From assembly GCF_004152865.1 (NCBI RefSeq), contig NZ_SEOO01000020.1:1-64000 (forward strand): a stretch of 64,000 nucleotides of DNA. Direction: 5' to 3'. The stretch is from Sphingobium cupriresistens. GTDB lineage: Bacteria > Pseudomonadota > Alphaproteobacteria > Sphingomonadales > Sphingomonadaceae. Both the position numbers and the translations under genes were made by a program. Below, piece by piece: positions 17,049-25,297 of this stretch; position 1 is the first letter of the stretch, and each line of letters begins with the position of its first letter. Below the pieces are notes generated by a model. It ran no database searches. It was given only the letters and a program-made list of their open reading frames with translations, and was not told the origin of the DNA.

Positions 17049-17794
17049 CCGGCATCCTCTATCACGGCCAGCCCAATGGCCCGTCCTTCACCGTCCTCGC
17101 CGCCGCTTTCGAGAAAGGCGTCGATCTGGACTTGCGCGCGATCGATCTGGTCGCGGGCGAGCGCCACTCGACCGCCCTGCCCCACCCGATCGAAGTCGAC
17201 CAGTCAATCGAGGGCGAAGGGCCCGTGCTGGTCGTAGATGGCGTGGCGATGACCGACAGCGTCTTCCTCGCCTGCTATCTGGATGAGGTGGGCAGCGGCC
17301 CCGCGATCCGCCCGGCCGATCCCTATGCCCGTTGGCAGATGATGGCATGGTGCCGTTATGTGATCGAGCGCGTGGCCCCAGCCGCCGCCGCGCTGGGCAA
17401 TGCCGCCACGCCGCCGCCCGCCGTCCCCGCCGGCATCGCCAGTGCGGACCTGGACGCCCGCTGGGCGCAGGCGGTGGAAGCCAAGGTGGACGAAGCCCAA
17501 CTGGCCGACAGCCGCAGCAAGATCTTCCAGGCGGTCGAGAAGATCGAGGCGCAACTGGCCGACGGGCGCGACTGGCTGATGGGCGACTTCTCGATCGCGG
17601 ACCTCGAAACCCATGCCTGGCTGGCCGGAATGCGCGCCATCGTGCCAGACGCTTTCGCCGCCGCGCCGCTGACCGACGCGTGGGAAGCGCGGTTGCGCGC
17701 CCGCCCCGCCGTCGCACAAGCATTGGGCCTCGCCACCGTTCCCGAACCTGAAGCCATCTGGGCCATCGGCCCGGAGATCAACCGCTGGGGCTGA
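17045..17794 (+). CDS. Divergent GST, candidate beta-etherase subunit B
   Basis: A 249-residue GST-like protein whose ATG overlaps the stop of the preceding GST. It has an N-domain with ILYHGQPNGPSFTVLAAAFEKG and VDGVAMTDSVFLACYLDE, but the usual cis-Pro segment (IPAL-like) is altered to EGPVLVVDG, and the second half carries an alanine-rich insert around residues 118-130. The catalytic Asn-Ser pair of its partner is replaced by Asn11-Gly-Pro-Ser14, so it may be a structural or glutathione-binding partner more than an independent enzyme. Context favours a heterodimer with the product of 16281. Confidence 0.62.
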   Translation: MTGILYHGQPNGPSFTVLAAAFEKGVDLDLRAIDLVAGERHSTALPHPIEVDQSIEGEGPVLVVDGVAMTDSVFLACYLDEVGSGPAIRPADPYARWQMMAWCRYVIERVAPAAAALGNAATPPPAVPAGIASADLDARWAQAVEAKVDEAQLADSRSKIFQAVEKIEAQLADGRDWLMGDFSIADLETHAWLAGMRAIVPDAFAAAPLTDAWEARLRARPAVAQALGLATVPEPEAIWAIGPEINRWG

Positions 17795-17798
17795 TGGG

Positions 17799-19361
17799 AT
17801 GCGCGCGATCGACTATTTCGACCGGGGCCATGATCTTGACCCCGAACGCCCCTGCCTGATCGATGCGGAGCACGGCGAAACGCTGAGCTTCGCGGCGGTC
17901 AGGGCGCAGACGATCAAGGTCGCCGCCGCGCTCCATGCGGCGGGCTTCCGCAATCAGCAACCGATCGCGCTCTATGGCCCCAATAGCGCGACGATGATGG
18001 TCGCCCTGCTCGCCATCTGGCGCGCCAATGGCCAGTGGGTGCCGGTCAACACCCGCAACGCCATCGACGCCAATGCCGCCTATCTCGATTATGTTCGCTG
18101 CGGCTGGCTCTTCTATCACAGCAGCCAGGCGGAGGATGTGGCGGCGCTCAAAGCGCGAGTCCCCAGCCTGACCCATTTCGTCTGCCTAGATCGTGCCTAT
18201 GATGGCGATCCCTCGCTCGACCAGTTCATTGCGAACAGCGAGTTGGACAGCTTGCCGGACTTTTCCGATCCGTTCGGCAAGCCCGACGATGTGGTCGGCC
18301 TCTTCCCCACCGGGGGCACCACCGGCCCGTCCAAGGGGGTGGTGGTCACCAATCTGGGCTGGGGCACGATGATCGAGACGCTGGCGCATGCCGTAGACGG
18401 CAGAACCGCATCACCTGTCTCCCTCGTTGTCGCACCGATCACCCATGCGGCGGGTCCGGTGGCGCTGGCGACATTGTCGCTGGGGGCGACGCAAGTGATC
18501 CTGCCCGGCTTCGAGGCGGCCGCCGTGCTGGACACGATCGCGCGCCATCGCGTCACCCATGTTTATATGCCGCCGACCGCGCTCTACAACTTGCTCGACG
18601 CGCCGGAACGGGTGGGCAGCGACACGTCTTCGCTCAAGATATTCCTGCTGGTCGGATCGCCCGTCTCGCCGGAGAAATTACGGCAGGCGGTGGAGATATT
18701 CGGCCCCTGCCTCTGCCAGGCCTATGGCCAAGTGGAATCGCCGATGATCGTCACATGGCTCTCGCCGGAGGATGTCGCAGCGGCGGCGTCGGGCGACCGG
18801 CCCGAACGGCTAGCCAGTTGCGGCCGGCCCAGCCGCTCCGTCCGGGTCGCGATCATGGGTGAGGACGGCGCGCTGCTACCTGAGGGCGAGGCGGGCGAAC
18901 TGGTGGTGCGCGGCGTATTGGTGTCCCGCGAATATTATGACATGCCCGATGCCACGGCCGAAGTCCGCACCCATGGCTGGCACCATACGGGTGACGTCGC
19001 CCGGCGCGACAAGGACGGCTATCTCTATATCGTCGATCGCAAGAAGGACATGGTCGTGTCCGGTGGCTTCAACGTCTTCACCGCCGAGGTGGAGGCTGCC
19101 GTTACCGAATTGCCCGCCGTGCGCGAATGTGCGGTGATCGGCATCCCCCATGAAAAATGGGGCGAGGCCGTCCATGCCATTGTCGTCGCCGACAATATCG
19201 GTGAAACAGAGATCATCTCCCACGCCAAGGCCCGGCTGGGTGGGGTGAAGGCGCCCAAGAGCGTCGCCTTCGTCCCCGCCATTCCCCGGACCGCCGCCGG
19301 AAAGATGGACAAGAAAGCCCTGCGCGCCGCCTATTGGACCGGCGCGCGGATGGTCAATTAG
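17799..19361 (+). CDS. AMP-forming acyl-CoA synthetase / ligase
   Basis: A 520-residue ANL-superfamily enzyme. It has the phosphate loop FPTGGTTGPSKGVVV (about 168-182), the adenine-binding QAYGQVESP region, the hinge YIVDRKKDMVVSGGFNVF, and the catalytic Lys near the end in PRTAAGKMDKKALR. It would activate a carboxylic acid to its CoA thioester using ATP and CoA. The acid is unknown; the neighbours (two GSTs upstream, a PQQ dehydrogenase and amidohydrolase downstream) suggest an aromatic or side-chain acid from a lignin dimer. It starts 4 bp after the GST stop, so it is in the same operon. Confidence 0.85.
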   Translation: MRAIDYFDRGHDLDPERPCLIDAEHGETLSFAAVRAQTIKVAAALHAAGFRNQQPIALYGPNSATMMVALLAIWRANGQWVPVNTRNAIDANAAYLDYVRCGWLFYHSSQAEDVAALKARVPSLTHFVCLDRAYDGDPSLDQFIANSELDSLPDFSDPFGKPDDVVGLFPTGGTTGPSKGVVVTNLGWGTMIETLAHAVDGRTASPVSLVVAPITHAAGPVALATLSLGATQVILPGFEAAAVLDTIARHRVTHVYMPPTALYNLLDAPERVGSDTSSLKIFLLVGSPVSPEKLRQAVEIFGPCLCQAYGQVESPMIVTWLSPEDVAAAASGDRPERLASCGRPSRSVRVAIMGEDGALLPEGEAGELVVRGVLVSREYYDMPDATAEVRTHGWHHTGDVARRDKDGYLYIVDRKKDMVVSGGFNVFTAEVEAAVTELPAVRECAVIGIPHEKWGEAVHAIVVADNIGETEIISHAKARLGGVKAPKSVAFVPAIPRTAAGKMDKKALRAAYWTGARMVN

Positions 19362-19404
19362 GTGACAGATGCAAACATCTGCACCGCATAAGGAGAGGAA
19401 GAGG

Positions 19405-21534
19405 ATGCGGGTCGCGGTTGTGCTGCTGTTGGGAACGAGTCTGGCCCTGTCGGCCTGTGGCAAGGGCACGAGCCAGGACGTTACTGCCCCTGCCTCCACA
19501 GGCGAGGTGGACGCCGCGCGGATTATCGCCGCCAAGCCCGCCGAATGGCTGTCGACCGGCCGCACCTATGACGAGCAACGCTTCAGCCCGCTGTCCGCGA
19601 TCAATCAGGATACGGTCGGCAAGCTGGGTCTCGCCTGGTCGGCGGACATGGACACCAATCGCGGGCAGGAAGCGACGCCGCTCTTCATCGACGGCACCCT
19701 CTATGTCTCCACCGCATGGAGCATGGTGAAGGCCTATGACGCGCGCAGCGGCAAACTGCTCTGGTCCTACGACCCGGCGGTGCCGCGCGAGACGCTGGTC
19801 AAGGCCTGCTGCGACGCGGTCAATCGCGGGGTGGCGGCATGGGGCGACAAGATCTTCGTCGGCACGCTCGACGGCCGGTTGATCGCGATCGACCGCAAGA
19901 GCGGCAAGTCCGTCTGGAGCGTCGTGACGCTGGACCAGACCAAGAACTACACCATCACCGGCGCGCCGCGCGTCGTGAACGGGTTGGTCGTCATCGGCAA
20001 TGGGGGAGCGGAATTCGGAGCCCGCGGCTATGTCGCCGCCTATGATGCCGACACCGGCGCGGAGAAGTGGAAATTCTACACCGTCCCGGCCCAGCCCGGC
20101 ACGGAGAAGGAGCCCGACTATCTGAAGAAAGCCGCCGCCACCTGGTATGGCGAATGGTGGAAACAGGGCGGCGGCGGCACCGTGTGGGACGCCATGGCCT
20201 ATGACCCGGAACTCGATCTGCTCTATATCGGCGTCGGCAATGGCTCCCCCTGGAACCAGGCCTATCGGTCGGATGGCAAGGGCGACAATCTTTATCTGTC
20301 CTCGATCGTCGCGGTTCATGCGAAGACGGGCGAATATGCCTGGCATTACCAGACGACGCCCGGCGATAGCTGGGACTTCACCGCCACCCAGCATATCATG
20401 CTGGCCGACATGGAGATGGGCGGACAAAAGCGCAAAGTGCTGATGCAGGCGCCCAAGAACGGCTTCTTCTATGTGCTGGATCGCACCAACGGGAAGCTGC
20501 TGTCGGCCAAGAATTTCGTGCCGGTCAACTGGGCCAGCGGCATCGACATGAAGACCGGGCGACCGATCGAAAATCCGGAAGCGCGCTATTACAAGACCGG
20601 CAAGCCCTTCATCGGCTCCCCCGGCGCGACCGGCGCGCATAGCTGGCACCCGATGGCGTCCGACCCCAAGAGCCAGACCGTCTTCATCCCCGCCAATCTC
20701 GCCGCCTTCCCCTATATCCCGGAAAAGGGGTGGAAGGCGAACAAGCTGGGCTTCAATGTCGGCGTCGATATCGCCGCTGCCGCCATGCCCGCCGACAAGG
20801 CGGTGCGCGATGCGGCGATGAAGGCGACCACCGGCGCGCTGATCGCCTGGGACCCGGTGGCGCAGAAGGAGAAATGGCGCGTCTCGTACAAAGGACCATG
20901 GAATGGCGGCGTGCTCGCGACCGGCGGCGACCTGGTGTTTCAGGGGACCGCGACCGGCGATTTCAACGCTTATGCGAGCGCGGACGGCCGCAAACTATGG
21001 TCCTTTCCCGCCCAGAGCGGCATCGTCGCCGCGCCCATCAGCTACGAACTGGACGGCGCGCAATATGTCGCGGTGATGGCTGGTTGGGGCGGTGTATGGG
21101 CGTTGGCCCCCGGTATCCTGTCCGACAAGAGCGGGCCGAGCCGCAATATCAGCCGCCTGGTGGTGTTCAAGCTGGGCGGCAAGGCCGCCTTGCCCCCAGC
21201 GCCGCCGCTCACCGCCATGCCGCTCGATCCGCCGCCCTCCATCGCCAGCGCAGCGGACATAGCCGCCGGCGGCGCGCGTTTCGGCCGCTATTGCAGCACC
21301 TGCCATGGCGATTCCGCGGTCGGCGGCAGCATCGTCCCAGACCTGCGCCGCAGCGCGGCGCTGAACGACAAGGCGACCTGGCGGATGATCGTGCATGACG
21401 GCGCGCTCAAGGATAATGGCATGGTCAGCTTCGCGTCGATCTTCTCAGCCAAGGAGATCGAGGATATCCGCGCTTACGTCATCCATCGCGCCAATGAGGA
21501 CAAGACACTGGAAAGCAAGCCCAATGCCCGTTGA
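19405..21534 (+). CDS. PQQ-dependent quinohaemoprotein dehydrogenase, lipoprotein
   Basis: A 709-residue type-II-like quinoprotein. The start is the ATG at 19405 after AAGGAGAGG; a longer frame from 19369 is unlikely. The signal peptide ends in the lipobox LALSAC (Cys18). The eight-bladed propeller (about 40-600) includes the vicinal Cys-Cys of PQQ dehydrogenases in VKACCDAVNRG, the blade motifs GKLLWSYDP and GDSWDFTATQ, and a C-terminal c-type haem domain with CSTCH. It would oxidise an alcohol or aldehyde in the periplasm and pass electrons to the chain. PQQ synthesis genes are not in the window. A second lipoprotein of the same design is encoded at 49602. The substrate is inferred to be a lignin-derived alcohol. 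Confidence 0.88.
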   Translation: MRVAVVLLLGTSLALSACGKGTSQDVTAPASTGEVDAARIIAAKPAEWLSTGRTYDEQRFSPLSAINQDTVGKLGLAWSADMDTNRGQEATPLFIDGTLYVSTAWSMVKAYDARSGKLLWSYDPAVPRETLVKACCDAVNRGVAAWGDKIFVGTLDGRLIAIDRKSGKSVWSVVTLDQTKNYTITGAPRVVNGLVVIGNGGAEFGARGYVAAYDADTGAEKWKFYTVPAQPGTEKEPDYLKKAAATWYGEWWKQGGGGTVWDAMAYDPELDLLYIGVGNGSPWNQAYRSDGKGDNLYLSSIVAVHAKTGEYAWHYQTTPGDSWDFTATQHIMLADMEMGGQKRKVLMQAPKNGFFYVLDRTNGKLLSAKNFVPVNWASGIDMKTGRPIENPEARYYKTGKPFIGSPGATGAHSWHPMASDPKSQTVFIPANLAAFPYIPEKGWKANKLGFNVGVDIAAAAMPADKAVRDAAMKATTGALIAWDPVAQKEKWRVSYKGPWNGGVLATGGDLVFQGTATGDFNAYASADGRKLWSFPAQSGIVAAPISYELDGAQYVAVMAGWGGVWALAPGILSDKSGPSRNISRLVVFKLGGKAALPPAPPLTAMPLDPPPSIASAADIAAGGARFGRYCSTCHGDSAVGGSIVPDLRRSAALNDKATWRMIVHDGALKDNGMVSFASIFSAKEIEDIRAYVIHRANEDKTLESKPNAR

Positions 21535-22396
21535 TCCGACCAAGGTTCTCGCCATCGACGTCCATGTCCATGCCGAAGTGTCGTGCCACGATCCCGAAGA
21601 CCCGGTGATGGCCAAATATTTCGACGCGGCGTCGGCCTATTTCAAGGCGGACCGCAAGCGGCCGACCATTCCTGAAACCATCGCTTATTATCGGGCGCAG
21701 AATATCGCCTTCTGCCTGTTCACCGTCGATTGCGAGAGCGGCATCGGGGCCAAGCGGATCAGCAATTACGAAGTGGCGGAACTGGCCGCCAACGACAGCG
21801 ACATCGTCATCCCTTTCGCCTCGATCGACCCGCGCAAGGGCAAGTTCGGCGCGCGCGAAGCCCGCGATCTGGTGGAGAATTACGGAGTCAAAGGCTTCAA
21901 ATTCCACGGCATCATGCAGGATTGCCACCCGGCCGACCGGGTCGCCTATCCCATTTACGAAGTGATCGCCGAATATAAGCTGCCCGCCATCTTCCACACC
22001 GGCCATTCCGGCATGGGCACGGGGATGCGCGGTGGCGGCGGCGTGCGGCTGAAATATGGTCAGCCCATATTGGTGGACGATGTCGCGGTCGATTTTCCCG
22101 ACATGAAGATCATCCTGGCCCATCCGAGCTGGCCCTGGACCGACGAAAGCCTGTCGATGGCGCTGCACAAGGATAATGTCTTCATGGACCTGTCCGGCTG
22201 GTCGCCCAAATATTTCCCCAAACAGGTGATTCAGTACGCCAACACGCAGTTGAAGCATAAAATGCTCTTCGGGTCCGACTGGCCGCTGATCCGCCCGGAA
22301 AAATGGATCGACGCCGCGCGGGAGGCAGGCTTCCGCGAAGAGGTGCTGCCGCTCATCATGAAGGATAATGCGGTCAAGCTGCTGGGACTGGGCTGA
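21524..22396 (+). CDS. Amidohydrolase-family (COG2159-type) hydrolase or decarboxylase
   Basis: A 290-residue amidohydrolase starting with MPVDPTKVLAIDVHVHAEV; the ATG at 21524 overlaps the PQQ dehydrogenase by 11 bases. Metal-site motifs are visible: HVH (His14, His16), KGFKFHG, FHTGHSG, LAHPSWPW and FGSDWP. Members of this group include ring-acid decarboxylases and the hydrolases annotated as 4-hydroxyphenyl-beta-ketoacyl-CoA hydrolase. With an acyl-CoA synthetase in the same operon, the latter kind of reaction is possible. It is not close to LigW at 8739: the length and motif context differ. A bidirectional terminator follows. Confidence 0.75.
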   Translation: MPVDPTKVLAIDVHVHAEVSCHDPEDPVMAKYFDAASAYFKADRKRPTIPETIAYYRAQNIAFCLFTVDCESGIGAKRISNYEVAELAANDSDIVIPFASIDPRKGKFGAREARDLVENYGVKGFKFHGIMQDCHPADRVAYPIYEVIAEYKLPAIFHTGHSGMGTGMRGGGGVRLKYGQPILVDDVAVDFPDMKIILAHPSWPWTDESLSMALHKDNVFMDLSGWSPKYFPKQVIQYANTQLKHKMLFGSDWPLIRPEKWIDAAREAGFREEVLPLIMKDNAVKLLGLG

Positions 22397-22420
22397 GCCA
22401 GGCTTTCGTCGATATAAAAA

Positions 22421-22454
22421 GCTGGCCGGGCGGCCCCTTTATCCGCCCGGCCAG
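22421..22454. terminator. Bidirectional terminator between convergent operons
   Basis: A perfect 12-bp inverted repeat (CTGGCCGGGCGG and CCGCCCGGCCAG) around a short AT-containing loop lies between the convergent amidohydrolase and SDR genes. It is flanked by an A-run on the left (AAAAAG) and a T-containing stretch on the right (CATTTCT), so it can act on both strands. Confidence 0.75.
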
Positions 22455-22462
22455 AGTCATTT

Positions 22463-23356
22463 CTAACTCTCGACCTTTTCCCGCTTCTCGCCGCCCGGCA
22501 CGCCATGGGCGACGCGCTTGGCATAATCGGGATCGTCCTGCGGCCGGGCGACCGCCGCCATCACCCGCTCATGGATATCCTCCAGCGTGCCGCGAAATTC
22601 AGGATAGGGCAGGATATAGAGCTGGTCCGCCTCCACGCCCTTGAGCACATAGCGCGCCAGCACTTCCGGCTCCATGCCGACCGCTATCACCTGCTTCAGA
22701 TGCGCCATGACATCGGGGTCCGCGCCATAATATCCGCTATTCCGCTGATGCACCGGCCGGGTCAGCACCGCTTCGTGGATATTGCTGTTGACCGCACCGG
22801 GACACAACATCGATACGCCGATGCCATGATCGGCCAGATCCAGCGCCAGACATTCGCTGAGGCCCCGGATCGCCATTTTCGACGTGCAGTAAATGCCCGT
22901 CCCCTTGAGCGCGACGAAGGCGGACATCGACGCGGTGTTGACGATATGCCCGCCCTTGCCCCGTTCGATCATGCGCGGCACGAAGGTCTGGATGCCGTTG
23001 ATGACCCCCTTCAAATTGACGTCCAACTGCCAGTCCCAGTCATCATAGGTGGCGTTCTGGAGCGGGCCGAAGATCGACACGCCCGCCGTGTTGAAGAGCA
23101 GTTCCACCGGCCCCAGCTTCGCCTCGACGTCGTCCGCGGCGCGGGCATAGGCGGCGCGGTCGGTGATATCCAGCTTTACCGCCATCACATCATGGCCGCG
23201 CCCGTCGAACCAGGCCATCGCCTCGTCCAGATGGTCCTGCCTTATGTCGGCGATCGCGACCTTGCACCCGGCCTGCGCGAAGACCTTCGCCTGCCCCAGC
23301 CCCACGCCCGATCCGCCCCCGGTGATGAAGGCGGTGCGGCCGGCAACCTGCGTCAT
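22463..23356 (-). CDS. LigD/LigO-like C-alpha dehydrogenase (SDR)
   Basis: A 297-residue SDR with TGGGSGVG at the N-terminus, FITGG...GLGQAKVFAQAG resembling LigD, NTAG at 89-92, Ser143 and the catalytic YCTSK (Tyr156, Lys160). The stretch TYDDWDWQLDVNLKGVING and the tail LYILPYPEFRGTLEDIHERV match the LigD group better than generic SDRs. LigD-type enzymes oxidise the C-alpha alcohol of guaiacylglycerol-beta-guaiacyl ether to the ketone needed for glutathione-dependent ether cleavage. It overlaps the neighbouring SDR by four bases, and both lie in an operon with a beta-keto-acid cleavage enzyme. The stereochemistry cannot be read from sequence. Confidence 0.82.
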   Translation of the reverse strand: MTQVAGRTAFITGGGSGVGLGQAKVFAQAGCKVAIADIRQDHLDEAMAWFDGRGHDVMAVKLDITDRAAYARAADDVEAKLGPVELLFNTAGVSIFGPLQNATYDDWDWQLDVNLKGVINGIQTFVPRMIERGKGGHIVNTASMSAFVALKGTGIYCTSKMAIRGLSECLALDLADHGIGVSMLCPGAVNSNIHEAVLTRPVHQRNSGYYGADPDVMAHLKQVIAVGMEPEVLARYVLKGVEADQLYILPYPEFRGTLEDIHERVMAAVARPQDDPDYAKRVAHGVPGGEKREKVES

Positions 23357-24288
23357 GCCGCCAGTTCCTTCGCCTTGCGCCGCGCCAGTTGGTCGTCGAA
23401 CACCGGATTGCCGAGCAGGAAGCCGATTTCCTTCGCCCGATCCTGATTGATCGTCTCATCGGGGAAGGAGGCCAGGATCGCGTCGAAGCGCGTCCGCATC
23501 CCGGCGGCGAATTCGGGGTGGGTCAGGATGTAGAGGTCGTTGGCGCGGATGCCGGCCAGCACCCGTTCGCCAACCTCGTCCGCGCTCATCCAAAGCGGCG
23601 ACACAGGCCGCTTTTCCAGTTCCTCCTCGCGCTGGCGATAGCCGCTATCCTCGCGATATTCGGCGGGACGCAGTTCGCCGCTATGCGCGATATTGCTCTG
23701 CACCGGGCCGGGCATGAAGGCGGAGACGCCGATATTCTCCGCCGCCAGTTCGCCGCGAATGGCCTCGGAAATGCCCAGCACGGCCGCTTTGGCCGCGGTG
23801 TAGATGGCCGAATAGCCGATCGGGATCAGCGCCGATTGGGACGATGTGGTGACGATCTGCCCGCCCTCCCCATGCGCCTTGATGCGCGGCAGGATCGTGA
23901 CCAGACCATTGATGACCCCGCCCAGATTGACGCCCATGCCCCAGTCCCAATCATCGAAACGCGCGTCCAGCACCGGTCCCATCACGCCCACCCCGGCATT
24001 GCCGACCAGAATATGAATCTTGCCGAAGCGCGCCTCCGCCGCGTCGGCGGCGCGGGCGAAGCCGGCACGGTCGGTGACGTCCAGTTGCACCGTTTCCACC
24101 TGTCCATCGGCGGCCAGATCGGCCTTCGCCTGCGCCAGGGCGTCCTCGCGAATATCGGCGATCACCACATTGGCGCCCGCCCGCACCAGCGCGCGGGCGA
24201 TGCCAAGGCCAATGCCGTTCGCGCCGCCGGTGATGAAGGCCGTGCGGCCGCTGACGTCGCCCATGGGCGTTGCTGCTGTCTGTGTCAT
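23353..24288 (-). CDS. LigL/LigN-like C-alpha dehydrogenase (SDR)
   Basis: A 311-residue SDR. The start is MTQTAATPMG at 24288 (GAGAGG upstream); an internal ATG at 24264 is the alternative. Motifs: TGGANGIG (20-27), Asp in IADIRED, GNAG (97-100, replacing the common NNAG), Ser150 and YTAAK (Tyr163, Lys167). The block AIYTAAKAAVLGISEAIRGEL and the ending ANDLYILTHPEF resemble LigL and LigN, the partners of LigD that oxidise the opposite C-alpha enantiomer. Two different C-alpha dehydrogenases in one operon fit handling of racemic beta-ether dimers. It lies 14 bp downstream of the keto-acid cleavage gene. Confidence 0.82.
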   Translation of the reverse strand: MTQTAATPMGDVSGRTAFITGGANGIGLGIARALVRAGANVVIADIREDALAQAKADLAADGQVETVQLDVTDRAGFARAADAAEARFGKIHILVGNAGVGVMGPVLDARFDDWDWGMGVNLGGVINGLVTILPRIKAHGEGGQIVTTSSQSALIPIGYSAIYTAAKAAVLGISEAIRGELAAENIGVSAFMPGPVQSNIAHSGELRPAEYREDSGYRQREEELEKRPVSPLWMSADEVGERVLAGIRANDLYILTHPEFAAGMRTRFDAILASFPDETINQDRAKEIGFLLGNPVFDDQLARRKAKELAA

Positions 24289-24302
24289 ATCGATCCTCTC
24301 TC

Positions 24303-25178
24303 TTATTGTTTCAGGCCCAGCATCGCTCGCGCTTCGCCGGCACTGGCGACATCCGCGCCGATGCGTTCGATGATTTCGACGCCCCAACGCACCAGGTCGG
24401 CATTGTCCTGCGCCATCCTGCCCTTGCGCAGGTAGATCGTATCCTCGAACCCGACCCGCACATTGCCGCCCAGCAGCGCGGACTGCGCCGCCATGGGGAA
24501 GCTGTGGCGGCTGACGCCAAAGCCGGTGAACTGCGCCCCGCGCGGAATCTGGTTCCTGGAATAGAGCATCGCCTCGGTCGTCGCGGGCAGGCCATATTTG
24601 GTGCCCAGAACGAAGGTGAAGGGCGCATTTTTCGGAATCGCGCCCTTGGCCATCAGATCGTCGGCGAAGACGAAGTCGCCCGCTTCGAAACATTCGATTT
24701 CCGGCAGCACGCCTGCGTCCTGAATCATATGACCCATCTTGGTGATCATGGGATCAAGGTTGATCGCCACCCCGCCCCATAGCTGCATCGTGCAGATGTC
24801 GAGTGTGCACATGTCGGGCTTGAGATCGAGAATATGCTCCAGCCGCCGTTCGGCGGTGAACATCAAGGTGCCGGGGCCGCAGACGGCCGGATCTTCATCC
24901 CCCTGCATCCAGGTGCAGCCCGGCCCGGTGGTGACGTTCAGGATCACGTCGTTGTTCCTGGCGCGGATCAGGCCGACGACCTCGCGATAATCGTCCAGCG
25001 CCTGCGAGGGATCGCCGGTTTCGCGGTCGCGCACATGCAGATGGATGATCGCCGCGCCCGCCGCCGCCGCCGCCAGCGCTTCGGCCGCGACATGATCGGG
25101 GCGAAAGGGGAAATTGGGATGTGCCGGCATCGGTGAACTTCCGGTCACCGCGCAGGTCACAAATAGCTTGCCAGCCAA
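24303..25178 (-). CDS. Beta-keto acid cleavage enzyme (BKACE, DUF849), VceA-like candidate
   Basis: A 291-residue BKACE-family protein with the metal motif IIHLHVRD (His46, His48), IECFEAGDF, and the conserved late segment LLGGNVRVGFEDTIYL. BKACE enzymes condense a beta-keto acid with acetyl-CoA and split it to a CoA thioester plus acetoacetate. In the beta-ether pathway the side chain of beta-hydroxypropiovanillone ends as vanilloylacetate, a beta-keto acid; from memory, Sphingobium SYK-6 uses VceA for the CoA-dependent step and VceB as thioesterase. This gene with the two C-alpha dehydrogenases fits the VceA role. First gene of a minus-strand operon, divergent from an XRE regulator. Confidence 0.78.
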   Translation of the reverse strand: MAGKLFVTCAVTGSSPMPAHPNFPFRPDHVAAEALAAAAAGAAIIHLHVRDRETGDPSQALDDYREVVGLIRARNNDVILNVTTGPGCTWMQGDEDPAVCGPGTLMFTAERRLEHILDLKPDMCTLDICTMQLWGGVAINLDPMITKMGHMIQDAGVLPEIECFEAGDFVFADDLMAKGAIPKNAPFTFVLGTKYGLPATTEAMLYSRNQIPRGAQFTGFGVSRHSFPMAAQSALLGGNVRVGFEDTIYLRKGRMAQDNADLVRWGVEIIERIGADVASAGEARAMLGLKQ

Positions 25179-25297
25179 TCTTACTCTCCTGTCCAGTCTC
25201 GGCTATGCTGCCGATCGCAGACCACAGGGTCTTGCAGAGGAGACGGCCCGCAAGAAGGCCGGTGGATGTCCCATTATTGCGAGTAACTGGATAAGGC

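Noticed and set aside
16281..17794. Calling the GST pair LigE or LigP
   Set aside because: The first protein resembles LigF at its Asn-Ser motif, and neither shows the LigE-type N-terminus that I can recognise.
21524..22396. Calling this amidohydrolase a second LigW
   Set aside because: The LigW residue spacing and N-terminal TEEAF motif are missing; it starts with an HVH metal motif instead.
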